A stretch of 64,000 bases of DNA from Streptomonospora litoralis. GTDB taxonomy: Bacteria > Actinomycetota > Actinomycetes > Streptosporangiales > Streptosporangiaceae. The DNA lies in assembly GCF_004323735.1 (NCBI RefSeq), contig NZ_CP036455.1, forward strand, positions 3,343,101-3,407,100. Direction: 5' to 3'. Positions 28,934-37,735 of the stretch are shown in pieces. The first letter of the stretch is position 1. Every line of letters begins with the position of its first letter. Position numbers and translations under genes: made by a program. A model generated the notes under the pieces. It had not been told where the DNA came from. It saw nothing but the letters and a program-made list of their open reading frames with translations, and ran no database searches.

Positions 28934-29224
28934 ATGCGCTCACTGCGCGACCTGCTCATCTTCGTCCTCTGCGGCACCGGGCTGATCGTCTGGGGTGCCA
29001 TCACCGCGCTCTCGCCCGGTGCCGTAGAGGTGAGCGACGCGGGATCGCCCTACTGGACGATCCCGCTCGGCGCCGCCATGATCGCCGCCGGCGTCGTGCT
29101 GCGCAGGCTCTCCGGGCGGCACCGAGCCCCGCACCGGTCTTCGGAGCAGGCCGCCGGTCCCACTGCCGGCACGGCGCGAGAGCGGCCCCGTCCGGCCCAG
29201 GACGACACGCCGCCGGCGCCCTGA
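28934..29224 (+). CDS. small two-helix membrane protein
   Basis: The 96-residue protein has two hydrophobic segments (about residues 7-25 and 43-60), a short outer loop (SPGAVEVSDAGSPYW) and a polar, Pro/Arg-rich C-terminal tail from residue 62. The ATG at 28934 follows a GGAG-containing stretch. No family is recognised. It is divergent from acnA across a 443-base control region containing the tandem operator candidate, so it may share control with acnA. It runs convergently to the F420-type oxidoreductase gene. Confidence 0.65.
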   Translation: MRSLRDLLIFVLCGTGLIVWGAITALSPGAVEVSDAGSPYWTIPLGAAMIAAGVVLRRLSGRHRAPHRSSEQAAGPTAGTARERPRPAQDDTPPAP

Positions 29225-29248
29225 GTGCGGGCCCGCGGGCGCACGCGC

Positions 29249-30181
29249 CTACCGCATCTGGCGGGCCACCTGTGAGGCGATCAACTCCAGGTGGTCCAGG
29301 TCGGACATGTCCAGCACCTGCAGGTACATCCGCTCGGCGCCGATCTCGGTGAAGCGGCCGAGCTTCTCCACGACCTCGGCCGGGCTCCCGGCCAGCCCGT
29401 TGCTCCGCAGCTCGTCGGGATCGCGCCCGATGGCGTCGGCGCGCCGCCGCACCTCGGACTCGTCGCGCCCGCAGCAGACCACCTGCGCCGCGGAGTAGCG
29501 CATCGGCTCCTGGCGCCCGGCCGTGCGCACGGCGGCGCGCACCCGCTCGAAGGCCGCCGCGGTGTCCTCCACGGAGGCGAATGGCACGTTGTACTCGTCG
29601 GCGTGGGTGGCCGCCAGCCGCGGCGTACGGATGGGTCCGGTGCCGCCGATGAGCACCGGCGGGCGCGGCGCCTGCTGCGGCTTGGGCAGCGCCGGCGACT
29701 CGGCGAAGCGGTAGTGGCGCCCCTCGTAGCGGAAGGTCTCGCCCACGGGCGTGGCCCACAGCCCGGTGATGACGTCCAGTTGCTCCTCGTAGCGGTCGAA
29801 CCGCTCGCGGGCCGAGGGCGGGAAGGGGACACCGTAGGCGGTGTGCTCGTCCTCGTACCAGCCCGCGCCGAAGCCGAACTCGACGCGGCCGCCGCTCATG
29901 CGGTCGACCTGGGCCACCGCGACGGCGAGCGGACCGGGGTGGCGGAAGGTCGCCGCGGTCATCAGCGTGCCCAGGCGCACGTGGGAGGTCTCGCGCGCCA
30001 GCCCGGCGAGGGTCACCCAGGAATCGGTGGGGCCGGGCAGGCCGTCCGTGTCGCCCATCTTCAACAGGTGGTCCGACCGGAAGAAGGCGTCGAAGCCTAG
30101 GGCCTCGGTCGCCTTCGCGACCGCCAGCTGCGTTTCGTAGGTGGCACCCTGCTGCGGTTCGGTGAAGATCCTCAAGCGCAT
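29249..30181 (-). CDS. LLM-class F420-dependent oxidoreductase
   Basis: The 310-residue protein has the luciferase-like TIM-barrel pattern. It includes FDAFFRSDHLLKMGD near the start, the LGTLMTAATFRHPGPLAVAVAQVDRMSGGRVEFGFGAGWYEDEH block, and a C-terminal AGSPAEVVEKLGRFTEIGAERMYLQ segment. This TIGR-type subgroup of actinobacteria uses reduced F420 rather than FMN. The specific substrate is unknown. The start at 30181 gives the MRLRIFTEP opening common in the subgroup; no strong binding site is visible, so the start is moderately secure. It lies downstream of the RNA methyltransferase gene on the same strand with a 228-base gap. Confidence 0.88.
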   Translation of the reverse strand: MRLRIFTEPQQGATYETQLAVAKATEALGFDAFFRSDHLLKMGDTDGLPGPTDSWVTLAGLARETSHVRLGTLMTAATFRHPGPLAVAVAQVDRMSGGRVEFGFGAGWYEDEHTAYGVPFPPSARERFDRYEEQLDVITGLWATPVGETFRYEGRHYRFAESPALPKPQQAPRPPVLIGGTGPIRTPRLAATHADEYNVPFASVEDTAAAFERVRAAVRTAGRQEPMRYSAAQVVCCGRDESEVRRRADAIGRDPDELRSNGLAGSPAEVVEKLGRFTEIGAERMYLQVLDMSDLDHLELIASQVARQMR

Positions 30182-30409
30182 GCGCCCATTGTCGTACCGT
30201 TCGCCGCATACGCCGAACCGCCACGCACCGGGCACCGCGCGGCCCGCGGCCGCATGCGGTTCCGCCGCTGCGGCGCGCCGCGGCGAACCGGTATGCTCCG
30301 CGCTCACTGCGCACGCGCACCCGCGGCGAACCCGGCGGGCCAGCAGGCGGACCATCGGGGACGGAAGGGCTCCGATACGCCGGTGACCCCCGCTGACGTG
30401 CGTAAACCC

Positions 30410-31717
30410 TCAGTCGCGCCGCAGCAGGGCCAGGCACTCCACATGGTGGGTCATGGGGAAGGAGTCGAAGGCGCGCAGCTCGGCCAGCTCGTAGCCCTCC
30501 TCCACGAACGCCGCCAGGTCGCGCGCCAGCGTGGCCGGGTCGCACGAGACATAGGCCACCGCCCGGTTGCGCAGTTCCGCCAGCTGGCGCGCCACGACTG
30601 TGCCTGCTCCGGTGCGGGGCGGGTCGAGCACCGCCACGTCGACCCGCATGTCCACCCATTCGCGCAACTGCGCGGCGGTATCGGCCTGCTCGACCCGCGC
30701 CCAGGGCAGGTCGCGCAGGTTGTGCCGGGCGTCGCGGACGGCGTCGGTGTCGCTCTCCACGCCCAGGACCCGCCCCTGGGAGCCCACCGCGTCGGCCAGC
30801 GCCGCCGTGAACAACCCGGCGCCGCAGTACAGGTCCAGCGCGGTCTCGCCGGGCTCGGGCGCAAGCGCCTCCACCACGGCCTCCGACAGCACCCTCGCCG
30901 CCGCCGGGTGCACCTGCCAGAATCCGCCGGCGCTGACCCGGAACTCGCGCTCGCCCACCTGCTCGCGCAGATGGCGCCGACCCCGCACCTGCTGCACGCG
31001 TCCGTTGCGGAAGCGGCGCAGCACGGCGGAGGAGGCTTTGGGCTCCGGCAGCGCAGGCAGCTTGGCGCTCTCAGGGGTGACCACCAGTGCGGTGTCGCGG
31101 GTGCTGCCCGCGGCGACCGCCTCGACCTCGCGCATCCGCGGCCACTCCAGCTCGGTGACCCCGAGTTCGTCGACGCGCGGGTGGGCGATCCGGCAGCGGT
31201 CGACCGGCTCGATCTCGTGCGAGCGGTGGCGGCGCAGACCGGCGCGCCCCGCGGAGTCGACGGCGAAGCGCACCCGTGTGCGCCAGCCCAGGCCGTCGGG
31301 GTGTCCGGGCAGCTCCTCCACCTGCACTTCGCGGTCGATGCCGGCGATGCGGCGCAGCTGCTCGGAGAGCACCTGCGCCTTGATGCGGCGCTGGGCCTCC
31401 AGCGAGGCGTGCTGCCAGTCGCAGCCGCCGCACTTGCCGGGGCCGGCGAACGGGCACGGCGGCTCGACGCGGTCCGGCGAGGGCTCCAGCACCTCCACGG
31501 CGTCGGCGCGCAGGAAGCGCTTGGCCTCCTCGGTGACCCGGGCACGCACCAGCTCGCCCGGCAAGCTGTGGCGGACGAAGACCACGCGCTCGCCGTGGCG
31601 GGCTACGCACGAGCCGCCGTTGGCAGGGCCCTCTACGCGCAGCTCCAGTTCGGCACCGGTCGGCACCGGCGCCCCGGACTCGCTCTCGGCGGCTTTCGGG
31701 TTCGGCGCACGGCTCAA
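30410..31717 (-). CDS. class I SAM-dependent RNA (uracil-5) methyltransferase with TRAM domain
   Basis: The 435-residue protein has an N-terminal TRAM domain (about residues 20-75). A [4Fe-4S] cluster set follows at Cys88, Cys96, Cys99 and Cys175 (CPFAGPGKCGGCDWQH), then a SAM-binding fold (LDLYCGAGLFT), DPPRTGAG and the catalytic SCDPATLARD near residue 390. It belongs to the TrmA/RlmC/RlmD group that methylates C5 of uridine in rRNA or tRNA. TTG at 31717 is chosen because GGAGG lies 9 bases upstream. In Mycobacterium tuberculosis the orthologue (Rv2689c) lies next to an APC permease and ceoBC; here the permease is missing and the gene is directly divergent from ceoB. Confidence 0.93.
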   Translation of the reverse strand: MSRAPNPKAAESESGAPVPTGAELELRVEGPANGGSCVARHGERVVFVRHSLPGELVRARVTEEAKRFLRADAVEVLEPSPDRVEPPCPFAGPGKCGGCDWQHASLEAQRRIKAQVLSEQLRRIAGIDREVQVEELPGHPDGLGWRTRVRFAVDSAGRAGLRRHRSHEIEPVDRCRIAHPRVDELGVTELEWPRMREVEAVAAGSTRDTALVVTPESAKLPALPEPKASSAVLRRFRNGRVQQVRGRRHLREQVGEREFRVSAGGFWQVHPAAARVLSEAVVEALAPEPGETALDLYCGAGLFTAALADAVGSQGRVLGVESDTDAVRDARHNLRDLPWARVEQADTAAQLREWVDMRVDVAVLDPPRTGAGTVVARQLAELRNRAVAYVSCDPATLARDLAAFVEEGYELAELRAFDSFPMTHHVECLALLRRD

Positions 31718-32055
31718 TTCAGTCGACCTCCGCACAGACGGGTGGTTCGGGCTTCGCGCAGGTGACCCCCCGCGCAGCGCCACCGCCCATCTGCGGCCAC
31801 TTTAGCCGCAATCCCGCGAAGCCCGTGCACGCGCGGCGGGGTCCGACCGGCGCCCAGGCGGCGAAGCCGCACAGCGGTTCCCCGTAGTCCCCGGCGCCGC
31901 CGCGGATGCCGGGACCGGCCACGCCGGCGGCGCAGCGCTTCCGCCCCCGCGGCGCGGGTGCGAGCGCTGCCCACCGCAGCCGCGTTGGGTATACCGTCGC
32001 CCAGGGAGCGGGCGGTCGGGCCCGCGCGTGAAGCGACGGCAGGAGCGAGCGAGCA
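31718..32055. other. divergent control region without a gene
   Basis: The 338 bases separate the methyltransferase (-) and ceoB (+) starts. No gene is supported. In related actinobacteria an APC-family permease gene stands at this position, and no remnant of it was recognised. AGGAG at 32041 serves ceoB. Confidence 0.6.
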
Positions 32056-32739
32056 GTGCACATCGTGATCTTGGGATGCGGGCGGGTGGGTTCGACACTC
32101 GCCCACACACTGGAGGACAGGGGCCACAGCGTCGCCGTGATCGACCAGGAGCCCGAGGCGTTCCGCCGGCTGCGCCCGGCCACCGCCAAGGCGGCCGTGC
32201 CCGGCGCCGGACAGGACCGCGATGTGCTGGTGGCCGCGGGCATCGAGTCCGCCTCCGCGTTCGCCGCCGTCAGCAGCGGCGACAACTCCAACATCATCAC
32301 CGCGCGGGTGGCGCGGGAGACCTTCGGCGTGGAGCACGTCGTGGCGCGCATCTACGACCCCCGGCGCGCCGCCGTCTACCAGCGGCTCGGTATCCCCACG
32401 GTCGGCACGGTGCACTGGACCGCCGACACCATCCTGCGCCGCCTCGTACCGGGCTCGCCCGGACTGGACCTCGGCCCGCTCTGGCGCGACCCCTCGGGCA
32501 GCCTGGTCATGACCGAGGCGCCGCTCAGCGCGGCCTGGCAGGGCCGACGCGTCGAGCAGCTGGAGGGCGCCCACCCGCTCCGGGTGGCCTACCTGGTGCG
32601 GGCCGGGCACATCCTGCTGCCCCGCGGCGACGAGACGCTGCAGGCCGGCGACGTGCTGCACGTGCTGGTGCGGGCCGAGGACATCGATCGGATCCAGGCG
32701 CGCCTCGGCGAGGCCGCCGACGACGGGCAGGGAGACTAG
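32056..32739 (+). CDS. ceoB: TrkA-family potassium uptake regulatory protein (CeoB)
   Basis: The 227-residue protein has an N-terminal RCK/TrkA-N Rossmann domain (ILGCGRVGSTLA at residues 3-14, with the following acidic VIDQE strand that binds NAD ribose) and a C-terminal TrkA-C domain (LRVAYLVRAGHILLPRGDETLQAGDVLHVL). Such subunits gate Trk/Ktr potassium channels in response to NAD(H) or nucleotides. The start is GTG at 32056 with AGGAG 10 bases upstream. One base separates it from ceoC. No membrane channel subunit is encoded nearby, so its partner must be elsewhere. Confidence 0.92.
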   Translation: MHIVILGCGRVGSTLAHTLEDRGHSVAVIDQEPEAFRRLRPATAKAAVPGAGQDRDVLVAAGIESASAFAAVSSGDNSNIITARVARETFGVEHVVARIYDPRRAAVYQRLGIPTVGTVHWTADTILRRLVPGSPGLDLGPLWRDPSGSLVMTEAPLSAAWQGRRVEQLEGAHPLRVAYLVRAGHILLPRGDETLQAGDVLHVLVRAEDIDRIQARLGEAADDGQGD

Positions 32740-32740
32740 G

Positions 32741-33412
32741 ATGCGGGTCGCCATCGCGGGAGCGGGCAGCGTAGGGCGCTCCATCGCCGCCGAGCTGAGC
32801 ACAAGCGGACACGAGGTGCTGCTGATCGACCGCAACTCCCGGGCCATCGGCGTGGACGAGCTGCCGCGGGTGGAGTGGCTGCTGGCCGACGCCTGCGAGC
32901 TGTCGTCGCTGGAGGACGCCCGGTTGAGCGACTTCGAGTCCGTGGTGGCCGCCAGCGGCGACGACAAGGTGAACCTGGTGGTCGCGCTGCTGGCCAAGAC
33001 CGAGTTCGGGGTCGGCCGCGTCATCGCGCGCATCAACGACCCCCGCAACGAGTGGCTGTTCACCGACTCCTGGGGCGTCGACATCGCCGTTTCGCCGCCG
33101 CGGATGATGGCGGCTCTGGTCGAGGAGCCCGACGCCGAGGACGAGATCGCCGACTCCGTCAATGCGCTCTCGCTGCCGGAGACCGACCTGCTGGAGTTCA
33201 CCCTGCCGACCGGCTCGCCGCACGGGGGGCGGCCGCTGGGCGATCTCGTACCGGCGCTGCCCGAAGGCATCGTGCTTGTGGCACTGGTCCGCGAAGGGCG
33301 CGCGCAGGCGCCCGACCCCGCAACGCAACTGCGGGGCGGTGACGACCTGGTGTTCCTCAGCAGCGCAGCGTCCGTCGACCAGCTCGGCGCGCTGCTGGCA
33401 CCCGAAGACTGA
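32741..33412 (+). CDS. ceoC: TrkA-family potassium uptake regulatory protein (CeoC)
   Basis: The 223-residue protein has the same RCK_N plus RCK_C layout as CeoB, with AGAGSVGRSIA at residues 5-15 and VLLIDRNS for NAD binding. A C-terminal DPATQLRGGDDLVFLSS region corresponds to the TrkA-C domain. CeoB and CeoC probably form a hetero-oligomeric ring that controls potassium flux, as in M. tuberculosis Rv2691-Rv2692. The 1-base gap shows an operon. A hairpin follows the stop. Confidence 0.92.
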   Translation: MRVAIAGAGSVGRSIAAELSTSGHEVLLIDRNSRAIGVDELPRVEWLLADACELSSLEDARLSDFESVVAASGDDKVNLVVALLAKTEFGVGRVIARINDPRNEWLFTDSWGVDIAVSPPRMMAALVEEPDAEDEIADSVNALSLPETDLLEFTLPTGSPHGGRPLGDLVPALPEGIVLVALVREGRAQAPDPATQLRGGDDLVFLSSAASVDQLGALLAPED

Positions 33413-33444
33413 AGCGGGATCGGACGCCCGGCGCGCCCGACGCC

Positions 33445-33478
33445 GCGCCGAGCCTGCCTCCGGAGACAAGCTCGGCGC
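33445..33478. terminator. hairpin after ceoBC
   Basis: A 9-bp outer stem (33445-33453 with 33470-33478) encloses a loop that contains a CTCCGGAG self-complementary core. It lies 33 bases after the ceoC stop. The remaining 230 bases up to the convergent DUF3159 gene show no supported gene. Confidence 0.6.
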
Positions 33479-33714
33479 CGAAAGTGTCCCGGAAGCAAGA
33501 CTCGGTGAGGACCGCGCGCCGCCCACGCCCGGCGACGGGAGCGGGATAGGGCCGACGCGGGCGGGAGGGACCGCCGTTGCCGCCGCTTTTCGGCTCAGGA
33601 CACCTGGTGCCCGCCCGGTGCCAACGCCGCACAGCGCAGCGGAGGCGCCGCCGCAGGCGGCACCGAGCCGACCGGATCGGCACGTCCGCGCCGACCGCGG
33701 CCGGGGTCCGGCCC

Positions 33715-34719
33715 CTACTCCGCAGCGCGGGGGCCGCTCATCGGGTGCGGCGCGGCCTCGCCCCGCTCGCCTGTGCCGCCGCCTGCTTCGTCGCCCGCGA
33801 TGCCCGCCTCGTCGACCGGGGTGCGGCCGCGCGCCAGCAGCCAGACCATTCCCGCGAACGCGGCCACCTGCAGCGGCCAGCCCATGGCGATCTTGGCGAT
33901 GCCCAGTAGGGCGAAGGTGCTGGCCACGCCGTAGCTTTCGGCGGCCCACAGCGGGAACTGCACCGCGACGCGCACGACGCAGGGCAGCACGAGCAGCCAG
34001 GTCAGCCGCGAGCTCAACCGCACCACGGCGGGGTTCTCGCGCCAGGCGGTGAGGTCACCGGTGACACCGCCGATCAGCAGGCCCATGGCGGGCCAGCGGA
34101 TCAGGATCGTGATCGTGAGCACCACCGCGTAGACGGCGTTGTAGATGATGCCCGGCAGGGCGAAGTCCTCGGCGTCGCCGCTGCGCAGCGCGAAAATCGC
34201 GGCGATGGCCATACCGAAGAGGCTGTTGACCACGAACTGCACGGAGGAGCGCTGGACGAGGCGAACGACCGCCAGCGCGATCGCCAGCACGAACCCCAGT
34301 CCGAGGGACAGTCGCAGCTCTTCGGTGCTCATGTAGCCGAGGGTGAAGGCCAGGGTCGGGATGGCGGTCTCGACCATGCCGCGCTTGCCGCCCAGTGCCT
34401 TGGACAGCTGGCCGCGGACCACGGATTCGACGGTCTGCTCGGAGACCGGCTTCGAGGCCGCGGAGCCGTCGTCTGCGGGGTCCTCCGCCGAGTCGGCGGA
34501 GGTGCCGGTGCCCCCGCTGCCGCCGGGTTCGTCGCCGCCGACCGGTTCGGCGGCCGCGGCGTCATCCTCTTCGGGCCCGAACAGCACCGCGGCGCCCTCG
34601 TCCTCGGACACCCGCTCGCGTCCCTGCTCCCGCGTGTCGGCCTCGTGTTCCGCCGCCTCGGGGTCGGACCGGCCACCGGTGGCTCCGGCGGTGTCGGCTG
34701 CTCGCTGGTGGTCGGTCAT
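33715..34719 (-). CDS. DUF3159 membrane protein
   Basis: The 334-residue protein has a long acidic, disordered N-terminus (about residues 1-95) and then a membrane domain with about six helices. LAFTLGYMSTEELRLSLGLG and the WAAESYGVASTFALLGIAKIAMGWPL ending are typical of the DUF3159 family (M. tuberculosis Rv2693c). Its function is unknown, but the family is a fixed part of the ceoBC - DUF3710 - dut neighbourhood. ATG at 34719 has GGAG 7 bases upstream. It is transcribed towards ceoC, that is, away from the serpin gene. Confidence 0.87.
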   Translation of the reverse strand: MTDHQRAADTAGATGGRSDPEAAEHEADTREQGRERVSEDEGAAVLFGPEEDDAAAAEPVGGDEPGGSGGTGTSADSAEDPADDGSAASKPVSEQTVESVVRGQLSKALGGKRGMVETAIPTLAFTLGYMSTEELRLSLGLGFVLAIALAVVRLVQRSSVQFVVNSLFGMAIAAIFALRSGDAEDFALPGIIYNAVYAVVLTITILIRWPAMGLLIGGVTGDLTAWRENPAVVRLSSRLTWLLVLPCVVRVAVQFPLWAAESYGVASTFALLGIAKIAMGWPLQVAAFAGMVWLLARGRTPVDEAGIAGDEAGGGTGERGEAAPHPMSGPRAAE

Positions 34720-34963
34720 TGCGCTCCACATTCCGGCGTCGGCTACGCCTCCCACCCTAGAACAACGCGTCCCCGCTCTTCACTCCTCGCGATCGCTACG
34801 CCCTACTACGCCCCATATGCCGCGCCGATCGCGTCGCGTGTGCACCGTGGCACTCGGCCGCACCCGGCGGGCCGGGCGGACCCGTCCGGATGCGGCCGGC
34901 CGCACCGCAGCGGTCGGCACGTTCGATGCCGCGATCCCCGCACGCGCGGGCGCGGTCGGGCGC

Positions 34964-34969
34964 TAGCCT
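34964..34969 (+). promoter_or_regulatory. possible -10 element of the serpin gene
   Basis: TAGCCT lies 39 bases before the serpin ATG in a GC-rich context and would give a short leader ending in GAGGAG (34996-35001). The -35 box is not clear. Confidence 0.35.
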
Positions 34970-35008
34970 GGCCGCAGAGCCGACCGGCGACCCGCGAGGA
35001 GTAGCGCG

Positions 35009-36103
35009 ATGACCGTGTCCCTGCGCACCGAGCACGTCGACTTCGCTCTTCGGGTGAACACCGCGCTGGCGGAGGCGGGCCTGGAGGAACGCGCATGGTC
35101 GCCGCTGTCGGTCGCCGCCGCGCTCGGGCTGGTGGCCACCGGCGCGCGGGGGGCCACGCGGCGCGAGTTCGAGCAACTGCTCGGCCGCGACCTCGGCGAC
35201 CACCTCGCCGCGTTGGACCACGCCGCGGCCGACGCCCCGGAACTCACCACCTCGACCACCCTGTGGGTCCGCCGCGACCTCCCCGTACTTGAGGAGTTCG
35301 AGACCGCCGTGCGCGCCCGGCCCGCCTCCTCGGTACGCACCGGCGACTTCGCCGGCGACCCCGACGGCGTGCGCCGCGAGGCCAACGGCGAGGTCGCCGA
35401 ACTCACCCGCGGGATGATCGAGGAACTGCTGCGGCCCGGCGACATACGCTCCTCCACCCAGGCGCTGCTGCTCAACGCGCTGTGGGTCCGCCTGCGCTGG
35501 TCGGCGCCCTTCGACACCGACGCGACCGCGCGCAAACCCTTCCACACGCCGTCGGGCACGCGCCGCGTACCCATGATGCGCCGCCGCGAGCGACGTCCCT
35601 ACGCCAAGGCCGCCGGCTGGCGCATGGCGACCCTGCCCGCCGACGACGACCTGGCGCTGGACGTGCTGCTGCCCGACGACCCCGACCAGGGGACTGCGCC
35701 CGACCCCAAAGCCCTCTCCGCGCTCTACCGCGCGGCCTCCCCCACCGACGTCGACCTCTCACTGCCCCGCTTCGAGGTGCGCTCGCGCACGCCGCTGTCG
35801 ACGACACTCGCCGACGCGGGCGTTTCCACCGTCTTCACCGACCGGGCCGACCTCTCCGGGGTCGCGGAGCGCCCGCTGCGCATCGACGAGGTCGTCCACG
35901 AGGCGGTGCTGCGCGTGGACGAGAAGGGCGCCGAGGGAGCCGCGGCAACGGCGGTGGTGATGCGCACCGTCGCCGCCGTCACCGGAAAACCCGTCCGCTT
36001 CGCCGTCGACCGCCCCTTCGCCTTCGTCGTGCGCCGCCGCTCCGCGATCCTGTTCCTGGGCTCGGTGACGGCGCCGCAGGACCCGGGCCCGGCGGAGGAG
36101 TGA
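35009..36103 (+). CDS. bacterial serpin (serine protease inhibitor)
   Basis: The 364-residue protein shows serpin landmarks in order: NTALAEAGLEERAWSPLSVAAALG near the N-terminus, QALLLNALWVRLRWSAPFD in the middle, and the reactive-centre hinge DEKGAEGAAATAVV followed by the DRPFAFVVRRRSAILFLGSV breach/shutter strands. Counting from the hinge glutamate as P17 puts P1 at valine, which would favour elastase-like targets. The hinge has small residues at P14-P9, as inhibitory serpins require. No signal peptide is visible, so it may act inside the cell or leave by another route. Thermobifida fusca, of the same family of bacteria, has a characterised serpin (thermopin). GAGGAG lies upstream of the ATG. 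Confidence 0.93.
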   Translation: MTVSLRTEHVDFALRVNTALAEAGLEERAWSPLSVAAALGLVATGARGATRREFEQLLGRDLGDHLAALDHAAADAPELTTSTTLWVRRDLPVLEEFETAVRARPASSVRTGDFAGDPDGVRREANGEVAELTRGMIEELLRPGDIRSSTQALLLNALWVRLRWSAPFDTDATARKPFHTPSGTRRVPMMRRRERRPYAKAAGWRMATLPADDDLALDVLLPDDPDQGTAPDPKALSALYRAASPTDVDLSLPRFEVRSRTPLSTTLADAGVSTVFTDRADLSGVAERPLRIDEVVHEAVLRVDEKGAEGAAATAVVMRTVAAVTGKPVRFAVDRPFAFVVRRRSAILFLGSVTAPQDPGPAEE

Positions 36104-36250
36104 GTCGCTTACGGGAGTCTTTGGGACCGACCGCGAATGCGGCGGAGAGCACCCATAGGCGGAACCCGCCGGGATGTTCCGGGGTCGGGACCCGCCCGGG
36201 ACGGTTCCCGGGGGGCCTCGTCCGGTGGAGAACGCCGCCTGGCGGCCTTC

Positions 36251-37030
36251 TCAGCCGCCGCTCTCCGGGGCCTGACCGCCACCGCTCTGCCCGGACTGGC
36301 CGTCGCCCGCGCTGCGCCGCTGCTGAGCGGCCTGGGCCATGGACTGCTGGATCTCCTGGGGCACGACGATCGCCAGCATCTCGCGCGGCGGCGCCGGGGC
36401 ATCGCCGCGCGCGACCACGATCTGCTGGAACAGCTCCTCGACCTCGGCCATCGCCTCGGGCTTGGACGCGCCGTCGCCGCGGATCACGCCGTGCAGCACC
36501 CAGCGCGGCCCGTCCACCCCGATGAAGCGCACCCGCTCGCCGAGCTGGCGCCCCTGGTCGTCCTTCTTTCCGGCCACCGGCACGACGGCGCGCAACTCCG
36601 GGCCGAAGGTGCCCTCGAAATCGTCGACCTTGCCGCCCTGGGAGGTCACCTGAGAGCGCAGCTCCTCCAGCATCTCCGACCAGATCCCGCTGGACTTGGG
36701 CGCCGCGAAGGGCTGCACCTGCAGCGCCGAACTTTGAGTGCGCAACGTGACCCCGATGATGCGGTTCTGCTGGGAGGCGACGTTGACCTGGACCTCGATG
36801 CCCGTGCGGACCGGGATGCGCACCGCGCCCAGATCCATCCGCTGTTCCTCCGGCGCATCCTCGGCCGAGTCCCACGGCCCGTCGGCGCGATGGCGGTCGG
36901 CCTCCTTCTCCGGCTCCGGCGGGTCCTCGGGCCGACCGGCGAAGTCGCCCTCGGCGCCGCCCGCGCCCGCGGTCTCGGCAGGGCCGTCGGCGCCCTGGCC
37001 GTCCTTCTTCTTGCGTCGGCGTCCGAACAC
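36251..37030 (-). CDS. DUF3710 family protein
   Basis: The 259-residue protein has a basic start (FGRRRKKKDGQGADG) and an acidic, disordered stretch to about residue 70. A DUF3710 core follows, with MDLGAVRIPVR, EVQVNVASQQNRIIGVTLRTQSSALQVQPFAAPKSSGIW and FIGVDGPRWVLHGVIRG. The C-terminal tail is Gln/Gly/Ser-rich. It corresponds to M. tuberculosis Rv2696c. The function is unknown, but it is almost always adjacent to dut. It follows dut on the same strand after about 60 bases, so they are probably an operon. Confidence 0.9.
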   Translation of the reverse strand: MFGRRRKKKDGQGADGPAETAGAGGAEGDFAGRPEDPPEPEKEADRHRADGPWDSAEDAPEEQRMDLGAVRIPVRTGIEVQVNVASQQNRIIGVTLRTQSSALQVQPFAAPKSSGIWSEMLEELRSQVTSQGGKVDDFEGTFGPELRAVVPVAGKKDDQGRQLGERVRFIGVDGPRWVLHGVIRGDGASKPEAMAEVEELFQQIVVARGDAPAPPREMLAIVVPQEIQQSMAQAAQQRRSAGDGQSGQSGGGQAPESGG

Positions 37031-37092
37031 GCCCTACACCTCTCCCGCTTCGTCGTACCCGGCGCCCGCGGCGCCGGGGGTGCCGGTCGTCG

Positions 37093-37569
37093 TCAACTGC
37101 CCGCCGCGTGGCCGCCGGTGGAACCGAAACCGCCCGTTCCGCGCACCGACTCCGGAAGCGCGTCGACCTCGCAGAACACCGCACGCGCCACCCGCTGCAC
37201 GACCAGCTGGGCGATGCGGTCGCCGCGGGCGAGCTTGACCGGGGTGGCCGTGTCCGTGTTGAGCAGGGTCACCCGCACCTCGCCGCGGTAACCGGCGTCG
37301 ATGGTGCCGGGCGCGTTGACCAGGGTCAGCCCGCATCGGGCGGCGAGGCCGGAGCGGGGATGCACGAAACCCGCGTAGCCCTCGGGCAGCGCGACGGCGA
37401 CGCCGGTTCCGACGACCGCCCGCTGCCCGGGTTCGACCACGACGTCCTCGGCGGTGACGAGGTCGGCGCCGGCGTCACCGGGATGCGCGTAGCCCGGCAG
37501 GGGCAGATCGGGGTCGAGGCGGCGGATCAGGACCTCGGGGCCGCCGCCGCTGTGGGATTCACTACTCAC
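37093..37569 (-). CDS. dut: dUTP diphosphatase
   Basis: The 158-residue protein has all five trimeric dUTPase motifs: [45 protein letters not shown] and the C-terminal Gly-rich arm [12 protein letters not shown]. It hydrolyses dUTP to dUMP, keeping uracil out of DNA and feeding thymidylate synthesis. In this window it complements the Mug glycosylase in uracil control. It lies between valS and the DUF3710 gene on the same strand; the M. tuberculosis equivalent is Rv2697c. Confidence 0.96.
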   Translation of the reverse strand: MSSESHSGGGPEVLIRRLDPDLPLPGYAHPGDAGADLVTAEDVVVEPGQRAVVGTGVAVALPEGYAGFVHPRSGLAARCGLTLVNAPGTIDAGYRGEVRVTLLNTDTATPVKLARGDRIAQLVVQRVARAVFCEVDALPESVRGTGGFGSTGGHAAGS

Positions 37570-37735
37570 ACTCAGCGAGCTTATCGCGGTCCGCGGCCTT
37601 TGCCGGACACGGAGCGGGCCCGGCGAAGGCGGGGCGCGTGCGCGCCGCCCTCGGAGCGCAACCGCGCCCCTTCAGCCCGGGCCGACGGCGCCGACTGCCA
37701 TGCGCCCCCGCCGGCCCGGCCCCGGAGCCGCTGCG

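Noticed and set aside
33480-33700. Possible further copy of the GC-rich repeat unit between ceoC and DUF3159.
   Set aside because: Only short shared strings such as GCCGCCGCTTTTC and GGTGCCCGCC are present, which is within chance expectation for this base composition.
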